Below are positions 11,167 to 21,725 of a stretch of 64,000 nt of DNA, piece by piece. The first letter of the stretch is position 1; the number at the start of each line of letters is the position of its first letter. This DNA comes from Gadus chalcogrammus. Lineage: Eukaryota > Chordata > Actinopteri > Gadiformes > Gadidae. The notes below the pieces were generated by a model. That model was not told the DNA's origin. It saw only the letters and a list, made by a program, of their open reading frames with translations, and did not search any database. The stretch covers positions 19,864,378 to 19,928,377 of the forward strand of contig NC_079413.1 in NCBI RefSeq assembly GCF_026213295.1, read 5' to 3'. Both the position numbers and the translations under genes were made by a program.

Positions 11167-11449
11167 TTAGGTTGCATATGCAACCTTATTTCTTAAGGTA
11201 CGAGTTCAAATTGAATGAGGTCACTCCGGTGCTACTTGCAGGAGGTGCTACCACAAATCTCTCCCACGGTTGTGGTTGATAATAAAATCGTACTTTCTGG
11301 CTCATTCCTGCGAGTCCACCACTCTCTCTCGCTCCCAGCTGTCTCTGCCTGCCTGTCTGTCTGCACCTTTTACAGTCTATGGTCTGCACACGTGCACAGT
11401 CTTGCTTCGCACGCAGAACGCTCAAAAAAGTAAACAAAGCAGATACAAT

Positions 11450-12069
11450 ATGAAGCGGTCGATAGTCGATTATTTTAAGAAGAAAAATGTGCCAGCGGAA
11501 ACAAATGAGGCTGTTGTTGGTGGTGATGGAGAAGGGTTAGCAGAGATAGCGACATGAATCTCAGATTCTTCTTCTGAAGACGACAGTGACAAGTTGGCGA
11601 AAAAGGCGGGGGGCAGTGGGGAGAAAAAAATAAGTAGTTTTCAAGAACAATGGCTGGTGCAGTTCCCGTGGTTACGATAGAGGGACAAGCCATGGTATGT
11701 GTGTACTGCAGGACATGTAGCCCGTCCGTTGCAGGCAGGACACATTTTGTAAATTGATCTACACAGTTCAGAGTGCAGTCATTAAAATTACACAATGAAA
11801 GCCAAAAGCACAAGACGTGCAGGGACCGCTGCATCACACGAAGCTCCCAGCCCCTCCCCACCTCATTTAATAGGATTGATGATAGCAATCGCTCGGCGGA
11901 GAATGACGAAATGATCATCAAATTTAACACCGCCTACAACATCGCTAAAGAGGAACTCCCGTTCACAAAATTCAAATCACAGATCATACTAATGAAGAAG
12001 AATGGACTGAACGTCAACCCCACATATTCCAACGACACTGCGTGTGCATAATTTGTGGGAGTTGTAGCA
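11450..12069 (+). pseudogene. hAT transposase fragment, ZNF862-like type
   Basis: The reading starts MKRSIVDYFKKKNVP, a start typical of the ZNF862/KRAB-hAT group. It continues through an acidic stretch, a degenerate zinc-finger region (LHNESQKHKTCRDR) and FNTAYNIAKEELPFTKFKSQ up to NPTYSNDTACA. An in-frame stop follows EIAT and the middle is frameshifted. The sequence is cut at 12069 by another hAT element, and its continuation was not found beyond 14476. The sequence 11170-11449 is probably its 5' end; a palindrome AGGTTGCATATGCAACCT lies near 11170. Confidence 0.65.
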
Positions 12070-14476
12070 CAGTGATTCCCAACCGGGGGTACGCGGACCC
12101 CTAGGGGTACGCGTGAATATTGCAGGGGGTACGCAGAAAGATTATAAATTAGCCTACAAAAATTACAAAAATTAAATTATGAATTTTAATAAGTCTATTT
12201 TCGCATCCGCAATTAACAGTACTTCCTCAGTGATTGTAAGACTACAATGCACATCATGAAAAATGGCGACATCAGACCTATGCTATGCGTCAGACGTCTG
12301 TTGTTCACGTTTGTGCTTAAAAAAAAAGGTTCACGTTCTTGCTGCGGTTGCGCGCGAAGCTAGCTAACTAACTGCACACCGACTGTAAACATGGATGCAT
12401 GGCTAGGCAGGAGTAAACGTCCAGCTACCGCTACTGCTACTGTCGCCCCGGATGCGGGCACAGGGGAGCCAAATGAAAAAAGGAATAAAGAGACCACTAC
12501 CAAACACCGGCATTACAACGAGAAATACATTTTGTATGGATTTAATTGTACATCGTCTGATCCACCTCAGCCTCAGTGCTTTTTTTGCGGTGAGGTCCTG
12601 TCAAATAATTCAACGAAACCAGCCCATCTGCAGCGTCACCAGAGCACCAAACACGCGGGAAATGTAGGTAAGACCGAGGACTTTTTCAAACGAAAAATGT
12701 CTGAATTCAAGTCAAGTCAGACTACACTAAAGAGAGCAGAAAATGTGTCAAGCAAAGCATTGGAGGCCTCCTATGCTGTGTCATTACTTGTGGCTAAGTA
12801 AAAAAAAACACATTCAATTGCCGAAGATCTGATTCTCCCTGCCGCTATACTTTTGGTTGAAATTATGCTGGACAAGAAAGCAGCAGATGCGCTGAAAACC
12901 GTTCCATTACCAAACAACACAGTCTGTCGTCGGATCGATGATATGGCCACTAATATTGTTGAGCAGGTGGTCAATAAAATGAACAGAGCAGGTCTGTTCG
13001 CTTTGCAGTTAGATGAAATGACGGATGTGAGTGGGGAGGCTCAGCTCTTGGCCTTTGTGCGCTATAATGAAGAGTCGAATATGCATGAGCATTTTCTGTT
13101 TTGCAAGAAGCTGACGGGACAGACAACCGGCGAAGAAATATTTCAGTTGATTGACAGCTTTTTTAAAGATAACAATCTGGAATGGAAGTCATGCAGTCAC
13201 ATCTGTACTGATGGCGCGGCTGCAATGACTGGGAAAGTGCGTGGGCTGAATGGGCGTGTCATGATGGTGAACCCCGAAATCAAGTGGAATCACTGTATTA
13301 TCCACAGGGAGGCTCTCGCAAGCAAAAGGATGAGCCCTGAGTTAAGTGCTGTTATGGATGACGCAGTTAAGGTGCTTAATTACATTCAGTCCAGGCCTAT
13401 GAATCAACGATTGTTTCAGAGTCTTTGTCAAGACAGCGGGGCAAAGCACGATCAGCTGCTGCTTCACACGGACGTTCGCTGGTTGTCTCGCGGCAAAACC
13501 CTATGGAGGCTTTTCGAACTTCGCATCGAGGTGTCTGCTTTCTTGAAAGGGCACTTGCACCCTCTTGCGGTTGTTTTTGAGAACATGGGCTGGAATGCAC
13601 GCCTTGCATATCTTGCCGATGTCTTCTCCAAGCTGAATGAACTCAACCTGTCACTTCAAGACAAGGACGCACACATACTTAGCATGTATGACAAAGTGAA
13701 TGGATTCATACATAAAGTCACCTTGTGGGAGAAGAAATGCAACAATGGAGATGTGAGCTGTTTTCCACTCGTTGTTACCCATCTTGCCACCACTGATGCT
13801 GAAAAAAATCCTTTAGTCAAAATCATCAGATTTTGTCAATCATCAGACTCTCCAAACTCCAAACTGACTTCAACCAGTACTTCCATGACATCGAAGAAAA
13901 GTCAGAGCAACTAGACTGGGTGAGGAACCCCTTCAGAGGAACTGAGAGCAGCAGCAGCCTTCCTGCCAGACTGCAGGAAAACCTGGTGGATTTGTCCTTT
14001 GATCGTGTGCAAAAGATGGCACATGCTGAAAAGTCACTGACTGAGTTTTGGTGTGAAGTTGAAAAGGAAAATCCTGAGCTGGGGAAATGTGCATTAAATT
14101 ACCTATTGCCTTTTGGATCAACTTACATGTGTGAAGTGACCTTCTCAGCCCTGACTCACATCAAAACCAAGCAGAGAAACAGACTGAATGTGGAGAGCAG
14201 CTTGTTGGCGGCTGTTGCCACACTGCCCCCAGAACTGTCAAAGCTTTTGAAAGACAGGCAAGCGCAAGTGTCTCATTAAACTGAATCAAAGGTATTTTTT
14301 TCCACTCACAATAATTGCATATGGTATTATTTAAATGAGCTGGTGGATTAGATATAAAGACAAAGGGTTAAATATAAGTACACATTAAGGCGAATAATCC
14401 ACATGAGAGAGGGGGTACTTTTAACATTGAAACCAGCTCAAGGGGTACACCGGTCAAAAAAGGTTGGGAACCACTG
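12070..14476 (+). mobile_element. hAT transposon, ZBED type, nearly complete
   Basis: The termini are inverted: CAGTGATTCCCAACCGGGG on the left and GGTTGGGAACCACTG on the right. The 8-base flanks are TTGTAGCA (12062-12069) and GTCTAGTA (14477-14484); five of eight bases agree, including the central TA, which fits an aged hAT target duplication. It contains one long transposase pseudogene and sits inside a different hAT. Confidence 0.85.
12391..14279 (+). pseudogene. hAT transposase with BED zinc finger (ZBED5-like), two lesions
   Basis: The protein starts MDAWLGRSKRPATATATV and has a BED finger around residues 45-90 (CFFCGEV then HLQRHQSTKH). It then has the RNase-H-like hAT core: ALQLDEMTDVSGEAQL holds the first Asp region and CTDGAAAMTGKVRG the second. 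It ends with an hATC dimerisation region (NYLLPFGSTYMCEVTFSAL). A TAA stop interrupts it at about 12799 and a frameshift lies near 13830; everything else is open, so decay is recent relative to the neighbours. Total reach is about 630 codons, normal for the family. Cellular ZBED5 derives from such elements, but intact termini show this is a transposon. Confidence 0.9.
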
Positions 14477-14484
14477 GTCTAGTA

Positions 14485-15459
14485 GACTTCTCTCCCCAGG
14501 AATAGATTATACCTTTCAGCGACGTATGCCCATTGAGTTAGCTGTGAACTTTCTAATTTTGGTTATTATACTATTCAAAGAGCACATGGTAACACACCTC
14601 ACTGTAGTGGCTTGTTTCCTTCTCACAATGTTTTCATTGGGCTCTAGGATAGTGAGGTAGCACCTCTCCCTCATTCCATCATATGAGAAGGCCTGGCGTT
14701 TGGGGAGGTATTTCAGGAGAGCACTATGAAAGAGCTCTAGTGGCCCTGTGCGCAATTAAAAAGAGAAAATGGATAGGACTAATTAAAACATGTTCATTAG
14801 TGTCGTGGAAATGAGGCCAGGCCAATCGACTGACTTCTTTGTTGTGTAGATGCCTTGCAGCCTGGCAGACATGTCCACTTCCCCCATAGTGTATTGCCGT
14901 TAACTTGGCCGTTAATATGTGAGAGATAAAGGGCATCTATTGTCACCAGTATGTTTGAATTTGAATAGTGACATGAGACTGGATTCATTGACAATAATCT
15001 TCTTTTCACGCCAGTCCTTTACACCGTCATCTTCTGATGACGACGCCGATGTGGTGGTGAGGGTTCACTCAGGCTGATAGCTTTCGTCGGTTTCACCAAC
15101 TTCAAGGCTACTGGCACTGGTATTGAGACCTGGTGACTATAAAAAAAAAGAGGTTTCATTTCAATGTTCAATTCCACAAATTACAGTATTTTATAATTCA
15201 ATTAGAGACAATCTGCTGTACAAACTTACAAACTGTGCTTGCCCAGAGGGAGGATTCTTGACTGGTGTTGACATCATTGGTGCTGACTGGTGTTCCTCAT
15301 CTTCTGACGACGAGAAAAAAGCTGCAGCAGATGTCGTCTGAGTCTGAAATGCAATGGGTTCAATAAACATTTTAATAACATCAAACTGACACACGTGAAA
15401 CATCGTAAAACATTGATAACTGAAGATATACACTCCTCAAATTCTTATCTTCTTCATCT
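14485..15459. other. Unassigned segment with repeated acidic-serine motifs
   Basis: No family is recognised. Three motifs recur on + about 200-270 bases apart: TCATCTTCTGATGACGACG near 15030, TCATCTTCTGACGACGAG near 15296, and TTCATCTAACGATGAAGAAG near 15453. They would encode SSSDDDAD, SSSDDEKK and SSSNDEEA. Each lies in a short open stretch between AG and GT dinucleotides, so they could be small duplicated exons, but no transcript support is visible. Confidence 0.3.
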
Positions 15460-15770
15460 AACGATGAAGAAGCCCTGCAGCAATACACAAAATAACAACA
15501 TAAGCTACAACCAGTAATTCCTGAATGCACAACATGCAATATCTAACATAAGTATCTTCAGGAACTTAACCAACCTTGACAACAACAACTATAGTAATCA
15601 AGAATTATATTGGACTTACACGAATAATGTTAAACAGCGTAATATCCTCTGTAACAGGAACGTCTGTAATGCTGGCAAACACAATAAGGCCGACTCCTAT
15701 CTGAGCTGGTTAGCCGTCTGTAATCCAATACTATCCCCTAGTGGCCGCTGATAAACTCTGCATCCCCCCC
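15460..15770 (-). repeat. Probable 3' LTR of a K02A2.6-like gypsy element
   Basis: On the minus strand this begins TGCAGAGTTTATCAG directly after a purine tract (GACTGGGGGGA, + strand 15771 onward). That is the expected junction between polypurine tract and 3' LTR. A homologous copy at 50166-51020 sits on the other side of a gypsy body of the same family and orientation. The outer boundary is not sharp, as no target duplication was found. It contains CCTCTGTA at 15646-15653, the empty target of a MITE present in the other copy. Confidence 0.6.
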
Positions 15771-16269
15771 AGTCCGGAAAGCTATAAATAGGAATAGGTT
15801 AACGGACTCAGTCCTGTATCCAATGGCCCGTCTCGGGCTCGTAGCGTCTGGGTGGCCTCCTTGCGCGGCATGGCTGTCCAAGATGGGGCGACGGCGACTG
15901 TGATGCTGGAAGCGATACATCCGGGCCGACGCCTGTAGGAACGGGGACATCCCGGGCCCCGAGACTAGAGGGTGCCTCACTAGGGGGCTCCGGCGGGGAG
16001 GTGTCCAAAGCCGTGTCACGGGGTCCAGCTGCTGCCTGTGGAACAACACCCTGGGGCATCACCGGCCCGGGGTGGACAGGCAGGGGCTGGCGGTCCAGGG
16101 TCGCGGCTGGCGGCAACAGGGCAGTTGGCTGCTGTCGGGCGCAGGGGGTGGCTGGAGTGTAGCCGCGAAGAAATCGGCGGTTGCGCAAAGTCAGGCGCCC
16201 CGACCCGTCATCTCTTACCCGATACTGATGGTGACCCAGCGACTCCACCACGACCCCTGACCTGTCCCA
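15771..16269 (-). mobile_element. Gypsy pol 3' end (C-terminal tail), cut by scaffold gap
   Basis: The minus strand encodes the proline-rich C-terminal tail of a gypsy polyprotein (GHHQYRVRDDGSGRLTLRNR and, at its end, RRYEPETGHWIQD). The same tail, diverged, is found at 39046-39490 on the minus strand. Sequence stops at the run of N at 16270, so the rest of this copy is unknown. Confidence 0.85.
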
Positions 16270-16369
16270 NNNNNNNNNNNNNNNNNNNNNNNNNNNNNNN
16301 NNNNNNNNNNNNNNNNNNNNNNNNNNNNNNNNNNNNNNNNNNNNNNNNNNNNNNNNNNNNNNNNNNNNN
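16270..16369. other. Scaffold gap, exactly 100 N
   Basis: A run of 100 N, a conventional placeholder for a gap of unknown size. The left contig ends inside gypsy pol; the right contig begins 12 bases before the end of a transporter exon. Confidence 0.98.
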
Positions 16370-16381
16370 TCACCATGACAG
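16370..16381 (+). pseudogene. 3' stub of SLC5A7-like exon 1
   Basis: The first 12 bases after the gap match the end of exon 1 at 55656-55839 (minus), encoding TMT plus one base. They are followed by the same donor (ACAG|gtgggtc) and about 50 bases of similar intron with the shared CGTCCTGGGAATACG. The phase joins correctly to exon 2 at 18940 (FTMT-A-TWIGGG). The upstream part of the exon is either in the gap or lost. Confidence 0.75.
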
Positions 16382-16561
16382 GTGGGTCATCACTCCACTC
16401 CTCACTTCTCCGTCCTGGGAATACGTTTTATTTGGAATGAAAGTGTATGCCTTTGTTAACATGAACACAATTAGTTAAGGATTACTAGACGGTAAGTTAA
16501 CTGTTAATCAGCTTCTAGTTTATACTTGGTACTGAATTTACCAATGGTAATTCATTGTTAA

Positions 16562-18038
16562 AGGTCCCATGACATGCTATTTTATGTATTTTATGTATAG
16601 CCGTGGTGCAGAGTAACAGCCACTCCGAGCCAGTCGCACATTGAGCTTCCCCCAAATGCGCTGTTTTGGTGTCTGTAGCTATAATGCAAATGAGGAGGAG
16701 CGAGGCGGGTCAAGGAGGAGGGTGGGGGTGTGGCCCTGAGCAGCTTGCAGCCACGGTACCATTCGCTCTGTTTACAGTGGATGTATCGCAATGGCGAGGC
16801 GCACACAGCCTTTAGCCGTGTTCTGTAAATATTCTAGAACACACGGGAGTCCTGGAGCTCTATATCAAAATATTATCATATAGCCTACATAGATATCTAT
16901 ATCATATAATATATATTATAACGGCCAAAAGATGTGTGAGCCGATATTATGAATCTCAAACGACCGCGTTGGGTTCTCCGACGTTCCTGGTTCTTCAACG
17001 TCCTCATCAATGTGAAGTAGACTGAACCACGACAAGGAGGAGAAAGGGATCGTTGCCGGGCAGCGCTTAGGCACCTCCGCCTCCGGCGGTGGTCCCTCAG
17101 CGGGTCTCAAGCTGGAGACATTCGCCGCCAACAATCCCTTTCTCCTCCATGTCGTGGTTCGTGTTCTTGAGGAGTCAAAGCCAAAGTTCCTTCCCCCCAA
17201 TTCATTCTCAACCTTGGCTGAGATAACCCCCAATACGAGTCTCGTTGTAGAAATACCAGAGACGAGAGTCCGACAGAACGGTTATCCAAATAACAAGGAA
17301 GTGTACAACACTTGCGTTACAGTCCTGGAGCTCTATATCTAAATAATATCATATAATACATAGAAATCTATATCATTTCATACATATTATCACGGCCAAA
17401 AGCTGTGTGCCCCTCCAGACGATATAATGAATCACAAACGACTTTGTCGGGTTCTGCGACGTCTCTGGTTCTTCCACTTTCACATCAACCTGAAGTCGAC
17501 TGAACCGCACGCTGCCTGCTGCCTGCTGCCGGCTGCCCGCTGCCGGGCGATGGTGCCTCGCGGAAACCGGCGGCATGTCGCAGTTCATGTACTTCAGCGA
17601 GTCAAAGCCAAAGTTCCTTTCCCCCAATTCCTTCTCAACCATGGCTCAGATAACCCCCACAACAGTCTCGTTGTGGAAATACAAGACACGTCAACGAACC
17701 GACAAGAAACACTTGCGTTACAGTGTGTGTATTCACACACACAAACACACGCACACACACACGTGGCGCTCGCACGGTCGAGTCTCATTGGCGGGCCAAC
17801 GTCTCTGGGCGGGCCAGGCAGAGTAAGGGGAGGAGCTGAGATTCCTGATGACGTCAAGAATACAGACATTCCAAATCAGCGCACTTGAGCTTCCGTTTTT
17901 TCAAAGGCGAGCAGAACAGCTAGTGCTCGTTTTACACCAAACGCAAGTTTTAGTCATTGGGGGACCATAGGCAGGCTAGGGGAACTCATATTTATGTTAG
18001 AAAACCTCATAAAGTGAGATTTTCATGTCATGGGACCT
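16562..18038. mobile_element. TTAA-flanked DNA element (family A), complete ends
   Basis: The inverted termini are AGGTCCCATGACATG and CATGTCATGGGACCT, each bordered by TTAA (16558-16561, 18039-18042). A TTAA target fits piggyBac or Kolobok types. No transposase is visible, so it is non-autonomous. Internally two diverged ~450-base units lie in tandem (16950-17280 and 17430-17700), sharing GTCAAAGCCAAAGTTCCTT and GGTTATCTCAGCCA-like sequence. Partial copies occur at 23330-24093, 52550-53370, 38875-39045 and 56195-58815. Confidence 0.75.
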
Positions 18039-18939
18039 TTAATAATGTACCCTTATTGTTTACATTTACACAGTGGCGGCTGGATTTATTACAGGGGGGG
18101 CAGAAAGTTTGTAAACCAAACCCCTGTAGGGGGGTCCGGGGCCCTCCTCCCCCCGTATAATTTTTTGTGTTTTTCATATAAAAACGAAGCATTCTGGTGC
18201 GTTCTGACAAAATAATAAAGACAAAATAGAACATTTCCTTACAAAGACGAATGGAGCCGGGGAATTAAGTTTTTACTTAATTTATTTGCCTTGTAGAATT
18301 CAGCAAGATTAAAAGTGCAAATACATCAATAATAATTGGGAATTACCGGTATACACAAGTTAACATTCTCTTTCTGTCTTTATCTGTATGTGTGTTTGGG
18401 AGAGAGTGAGAGTGAGAGAATGTGATTCTAAAAGGGGTGAGTGTGTTATGGACAATCTAATGTGTTGGTAATAATTATTTATTTTTGTTTTAATCATAAA
18501 AAAACACAAGATCGTATAATTACCGTGCAGCCTATTTATTCTAACGATTGCAGAGGATGGAGAAATGAACTTCGCTCACTGACTAGTTGGTAAAAGCAAG
18601 TCTGCAATCTCGCACATGGAAATGACACCATCACTCCGAACCATCATACGTTTTACTAAAATTATTTGAAACAAATGTGTGTTGTAGAACGAATAACTAT
18701 TTCGATGCTGTGTTATAAGGATTTTGAGGCTACGAATATATACATCGTATATAGGCTCCACAACAGTAATTTGTCTGAAAAAAAAGAGGAGATATCCACA
18801 TAATTACGGTATATATTAACATCAACTGATATTCAGTGCAATATTTTGTTTATTTAATCTGTGCATCTATAGGTCTGTGTGTGTGTTTATCTATACGGGT
18901 GGTTCATATTTTGTGCGTGTCTGTGTGCAAATCCTATAG
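18039..18939. other. Intron 1 of SLC5A7-like gene, repeat-derived
   Basis: AT-rich. Near 18072 CAGTGGCGGCTGGATTT resembles a hAT terminus, followed by a G-rich stretch and its near complement; the partner terminus was not found. Nothing coding. Confidence 0.4.
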
Positions 18940-19056
18940 CTACGTGGATCGGCGGGGGCTTCTTCTTCAGTTTGGCTGAGGCAGCCTACAACCCCTCACT
19001 AGGAGTCCAGGAGGTGATCCTCATGGTCATCTCAAATATCACTGGCTTCATTGTCT
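18940..19056 (+). CDS. SLC5A7-like (choline cotransporter family) exon 2
   Basis: The exon encodes ATWIGGGFFFSLAEAAYNP, then GVQEVILMVISNITGFIV. This matches the second/third transmembrane region of the sodium-coupled choline transporter CHT1 (TATWVGGGYINGTAEAVY in the family). The acceptor is cctatag|C and the donor is GTCT|gtaaga. Its phase fits exon 1 (ending ACAG) and exon 3 (starting GTGGC). The role in an intact protein is sodium-dependent substrate uptake across the plasma membrane. Confidence 0.8.
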
Positions 19057-19350
19057 GTAAGAGCCTGAATTTATGATCTATAAGAGCCTTGATTAATTAT
19101 CTGTAAGAGCATTAATTTATGATCCATTATATCCTTAATTAAATATCTGTAAGAGCCTTAATTATCTATAGAAGCCATAATTCATTATCTGTAATAGCCT
19201 TGATTCATGATCCATTATAACCTTTATTCGTTATCTGTAAGACCCTTATTTCATCACTGTAAGAACCTTAACTTATTATCTGTATATGCCTTAGTTCATC
19301 AGCTGTAAAAGCCTTTATTCATAACCTGTAAGAGCATTAACCGATTATCT
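19057..19350. repeat. Degenerate ~22-bp tandem repeat in intron 2
   Basis: Units resembling ATCTGTAAGAGCCTTAATT recur about a dozen times with many changes. Because each unit contains GTAAGAGCC, the array repeats the sequence of the real splice donor at 19057. Confidence 0.7.
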
Positions 19351-19459
19351 GCAAAAGGTCCCGTTGCATTGAACACAATGTCATTTCATTCACATGAAAA
19401 TGTAATATTTAAATATATTTATATACACACCTTAAATATTTTACTTTCTCTTCTCCAAG

Positions 19460-19590
19460 GTGGCACGGTGTTCACCAAGCCTATGAGGGACAGGAGATTT
19501 GTGACAATGCTAGATCCCTTCCACATTAAGTATGGAAAGGGAGTAGCATGCCCCTTCACAATATTGTCCCTCATCTCTGACCTCATCTGA
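19460..19590 (+). pseudogene. SLC5A7-like exon 3, interrupted
   Basis: Encodes GGTVFTKPMRDRRFVTMLDP then FHIKYGKG and SLISDLI, matching the CHT1 segment after TM2 (KPMRSKGYVTMLDPF in the family). A TGA follows DLI at 19588-19590, where family members have Trp. Four bases later the CTG target duplication of a Harbinger insertion begins and homology stops. No continuation was found beyond the transposons, so this exon is broken by a stop and an insertion. Confidence 0.75.
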
Positions 19591-19823
19591 GGCCTGAGGC
19601 CTGTTTCAGGTAGCTGGTTTTGAGGCAACCCCGAGTTTGTTCGCTCTGAGTTAGTGGAAACTCTGGATTTTCCGTTTCAGGTAGCAGGTTCAACGCAACC
19701 GAGAGTTAGTTGCTGCGGCAACATACGCCGTGGGTCTAACCTGCTCGGGAGGTGGTTAGACCTACTCTGAGTTTGTTGTCTATAAGGCTGAAGGCAGCTC
19801 TCCGACAGAAGGAAGTGTTAGAA

Positions 19824-19967
19824 ATGGCATGTCCTTTTCTACGAGAGCCTGTGTACATAGAGGCTTCGATCCTCAGAAGGAATCTCCGTGAGGAACGATT
19901 ATTAAGACCCCGGTTGGATATACTTTATTTTCCTGATAATTTTCTTCACGAGCGCTATCGTTTTTAA
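19824..19967 (+). pseudogene. Harbinger nuclease, N-terminal remnant
   Basis: Encodes MACPFLREPVYIEASILRRN and on to FPDNFLHERYRF, then a stop. These 47 codons match the conserved N-terminus of fish Harbinger nucleases; the catalytic domain is absent. Confidence 0.75.
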
Positions 19968-20739
19968 GCGCAATCCATCATTTATTTAGACCACCTTCTC
20001 AGCCCCCATGTTAACTGTCAAACGCACGGGGGCATGCTTGAAGTTTAAGTTTAAGTTTTTTGACGCAATTAACGCATGAGTAGAATGATCTGCCCCGTGC
20101 ATCCCACCCGCTCTGTAGGCTACTACAGTCACTTTAACGTTGTGGCTTTCCCATGATCAGAGTAGCTGACTAACCACGGACCTATAACTGCTGCAAGTCA
20201 AGAAACTCATTTTAAGAATGCAAGGCAGAAAAGTCCCTGGTACTGCTTTTAACCAGATGCTGTTCTTCCCTACACGCACATGCTCAGCATAATCGTATGC
20301 AATGTTCACTGAAGTAAAACCCTTTGAGTAAACTGTTCAACAAAATAACTTGTCCCACCACAGCCCGTGTTCTAATAAAGACAATCTACTTTTTATGAGC
20401 ATTTCTTTATTTCCTGAAAGCACAAAGTCATTCATATTGGGTATGTTTTTAGAGCAGGGAACAGTATCCCAGTTTCCACCTCACCCACCTTTAACTTATG
20501 TTCCAAAATTTGGATCTCCAAAGCATCCTTTTACATCTTTTGAATTGTTACAATTGCATGAAGGTTGGTGAGGGCATCTGGTTCAAGTAGGGCGATGACG
20601 CCATCAGTAACTGGAAGAAGATGATTAGACAGTTAAATTATTACTTGAGCCAGAATATTCCCCCATCCAATTTGTAACGTGCTGTGTTGCGTGTACGTAT
20701 TTAATTATTTTGATTAACCAACCTCTTATAAAGGCATTT

Positions 20740-21505
20740 CTATCCTGGAGGGTGGGGGGGGTCAGAGGAGCTCCCCCCAGGGATGCCCTCAGCCACAGGA
20801 CGCATACTCTGTTCGCTGAGGGCCATCCCCTCAGCCTCTGTGAGGGCTGCAGGGGTGGACCCCCTCCAGTCTTCCGGGCCTCTGCTTTTTTTCGATTTGC
20901 TAACATGGAGGAAAAATGTTACCCTAAAATTCAGTAAGCGCAATTTTGAAGACATGTATATATATATGTAATGCTTTTTGCCTAGGTGTAGCCTTCTAAT
21001 ATATCTAAATCCTATTAACTATTGGCAGTGTTGGGGTGGCTGGGAAATGTACTACTTACATTTACTGCTTAAATATAGGCCCATCACATGTTGAAAATAG
21101 CTGTTAAATTAGGTAGAGCAGGCAAAACAGCACAATTGATTTGATTTCAATTAAACATTAGTTTACATTTTTGAACTACGTATATTTTTGTACGTGATCT
21201 TCATTTGCTGCCAAGTCCTCTTGGGGCAACTTGGGGTTGCGTAAATTGACACACACACATACACACAATTTACATATTGAATGAGTGGAAGATATTAAAC
21301 TATCCTCTTATTTTATTTTACTAATTTATTTTACACAGGCATTGACTTGTTCAGCTATTTCATGCCAAGCAATCTCTCGCGCTCTCGCTGCCGCGGCGGT
21401 ATTGTTTTTTTTTTGTTTAAAGGGGTAACTGCTCGGCATACGCGTTCATTAGAATTTCCAATTCCGTGGGGAAAAGTAAGTGGATCTCCGCTTTTGGTCC
21501 ATGTT
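20740..21505 (-). pseudogene. Harbinger Myb/SANT-like protein
   Basis: On the minus strand a first exon near 21505-21420 starts MDQKRRSTYF and shifts frame within the Myb-like region (the second copy at 21760 keeps it as FSPTELEILMNVYAEQLPI). A second piece at 20740-20910 reads TPAALTEAEGMALSE and RPVAEGIPGGSSS, the low-complexity middle of this protein family. A one-base deletion and stops make it non-functional. Confidence 0.6.
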
Positions 21506-21725
21506 TGATCATGTTATCAGAGATCCATTGATGATGGCTCTTTATAGTCAACAGGCACGCCCCCAACCCAGAGTGAACATACTCAGAGTTGATTAACCCA
21601 ACGCTGATCACCTGTTCTGAAACCGAAAACCCAGAGTTGCTTTTCAACCCTGAACTCTGAGTCAACCAACTCAGAGCGCAGGATTAAACTCAGAGTATGT
21701 TAAACCAGCTACCTGAAACAGGCCT

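Larger units (their letters stand above)
19597..21725. mobile_element. PIF/Harbinger element with 3-bp target duplication
   Basis: The termini AGGCCTGTTTCAGGTAGCTGG and its inverse (CCAGCTACCTGAAACAGGCCT) are flanked by CTG at 19594-19596 and 21726-21728. A 3-base target is diagnostic for PIF/Harbinger. It carries the start of a nuclease gene on + (19824-19967) and a Myb-like gene on - (about 20740-21505). Most of the nuclease gene is missing, so the copy is internally deleted. Confidence 0.85.

Noticed and set aside
12391..14279. Domesticated ZBED-type host gene
   Set aside because: A stop, a frameshift, intact transposon ends and an aged target duplication mark it as a transposon copy.
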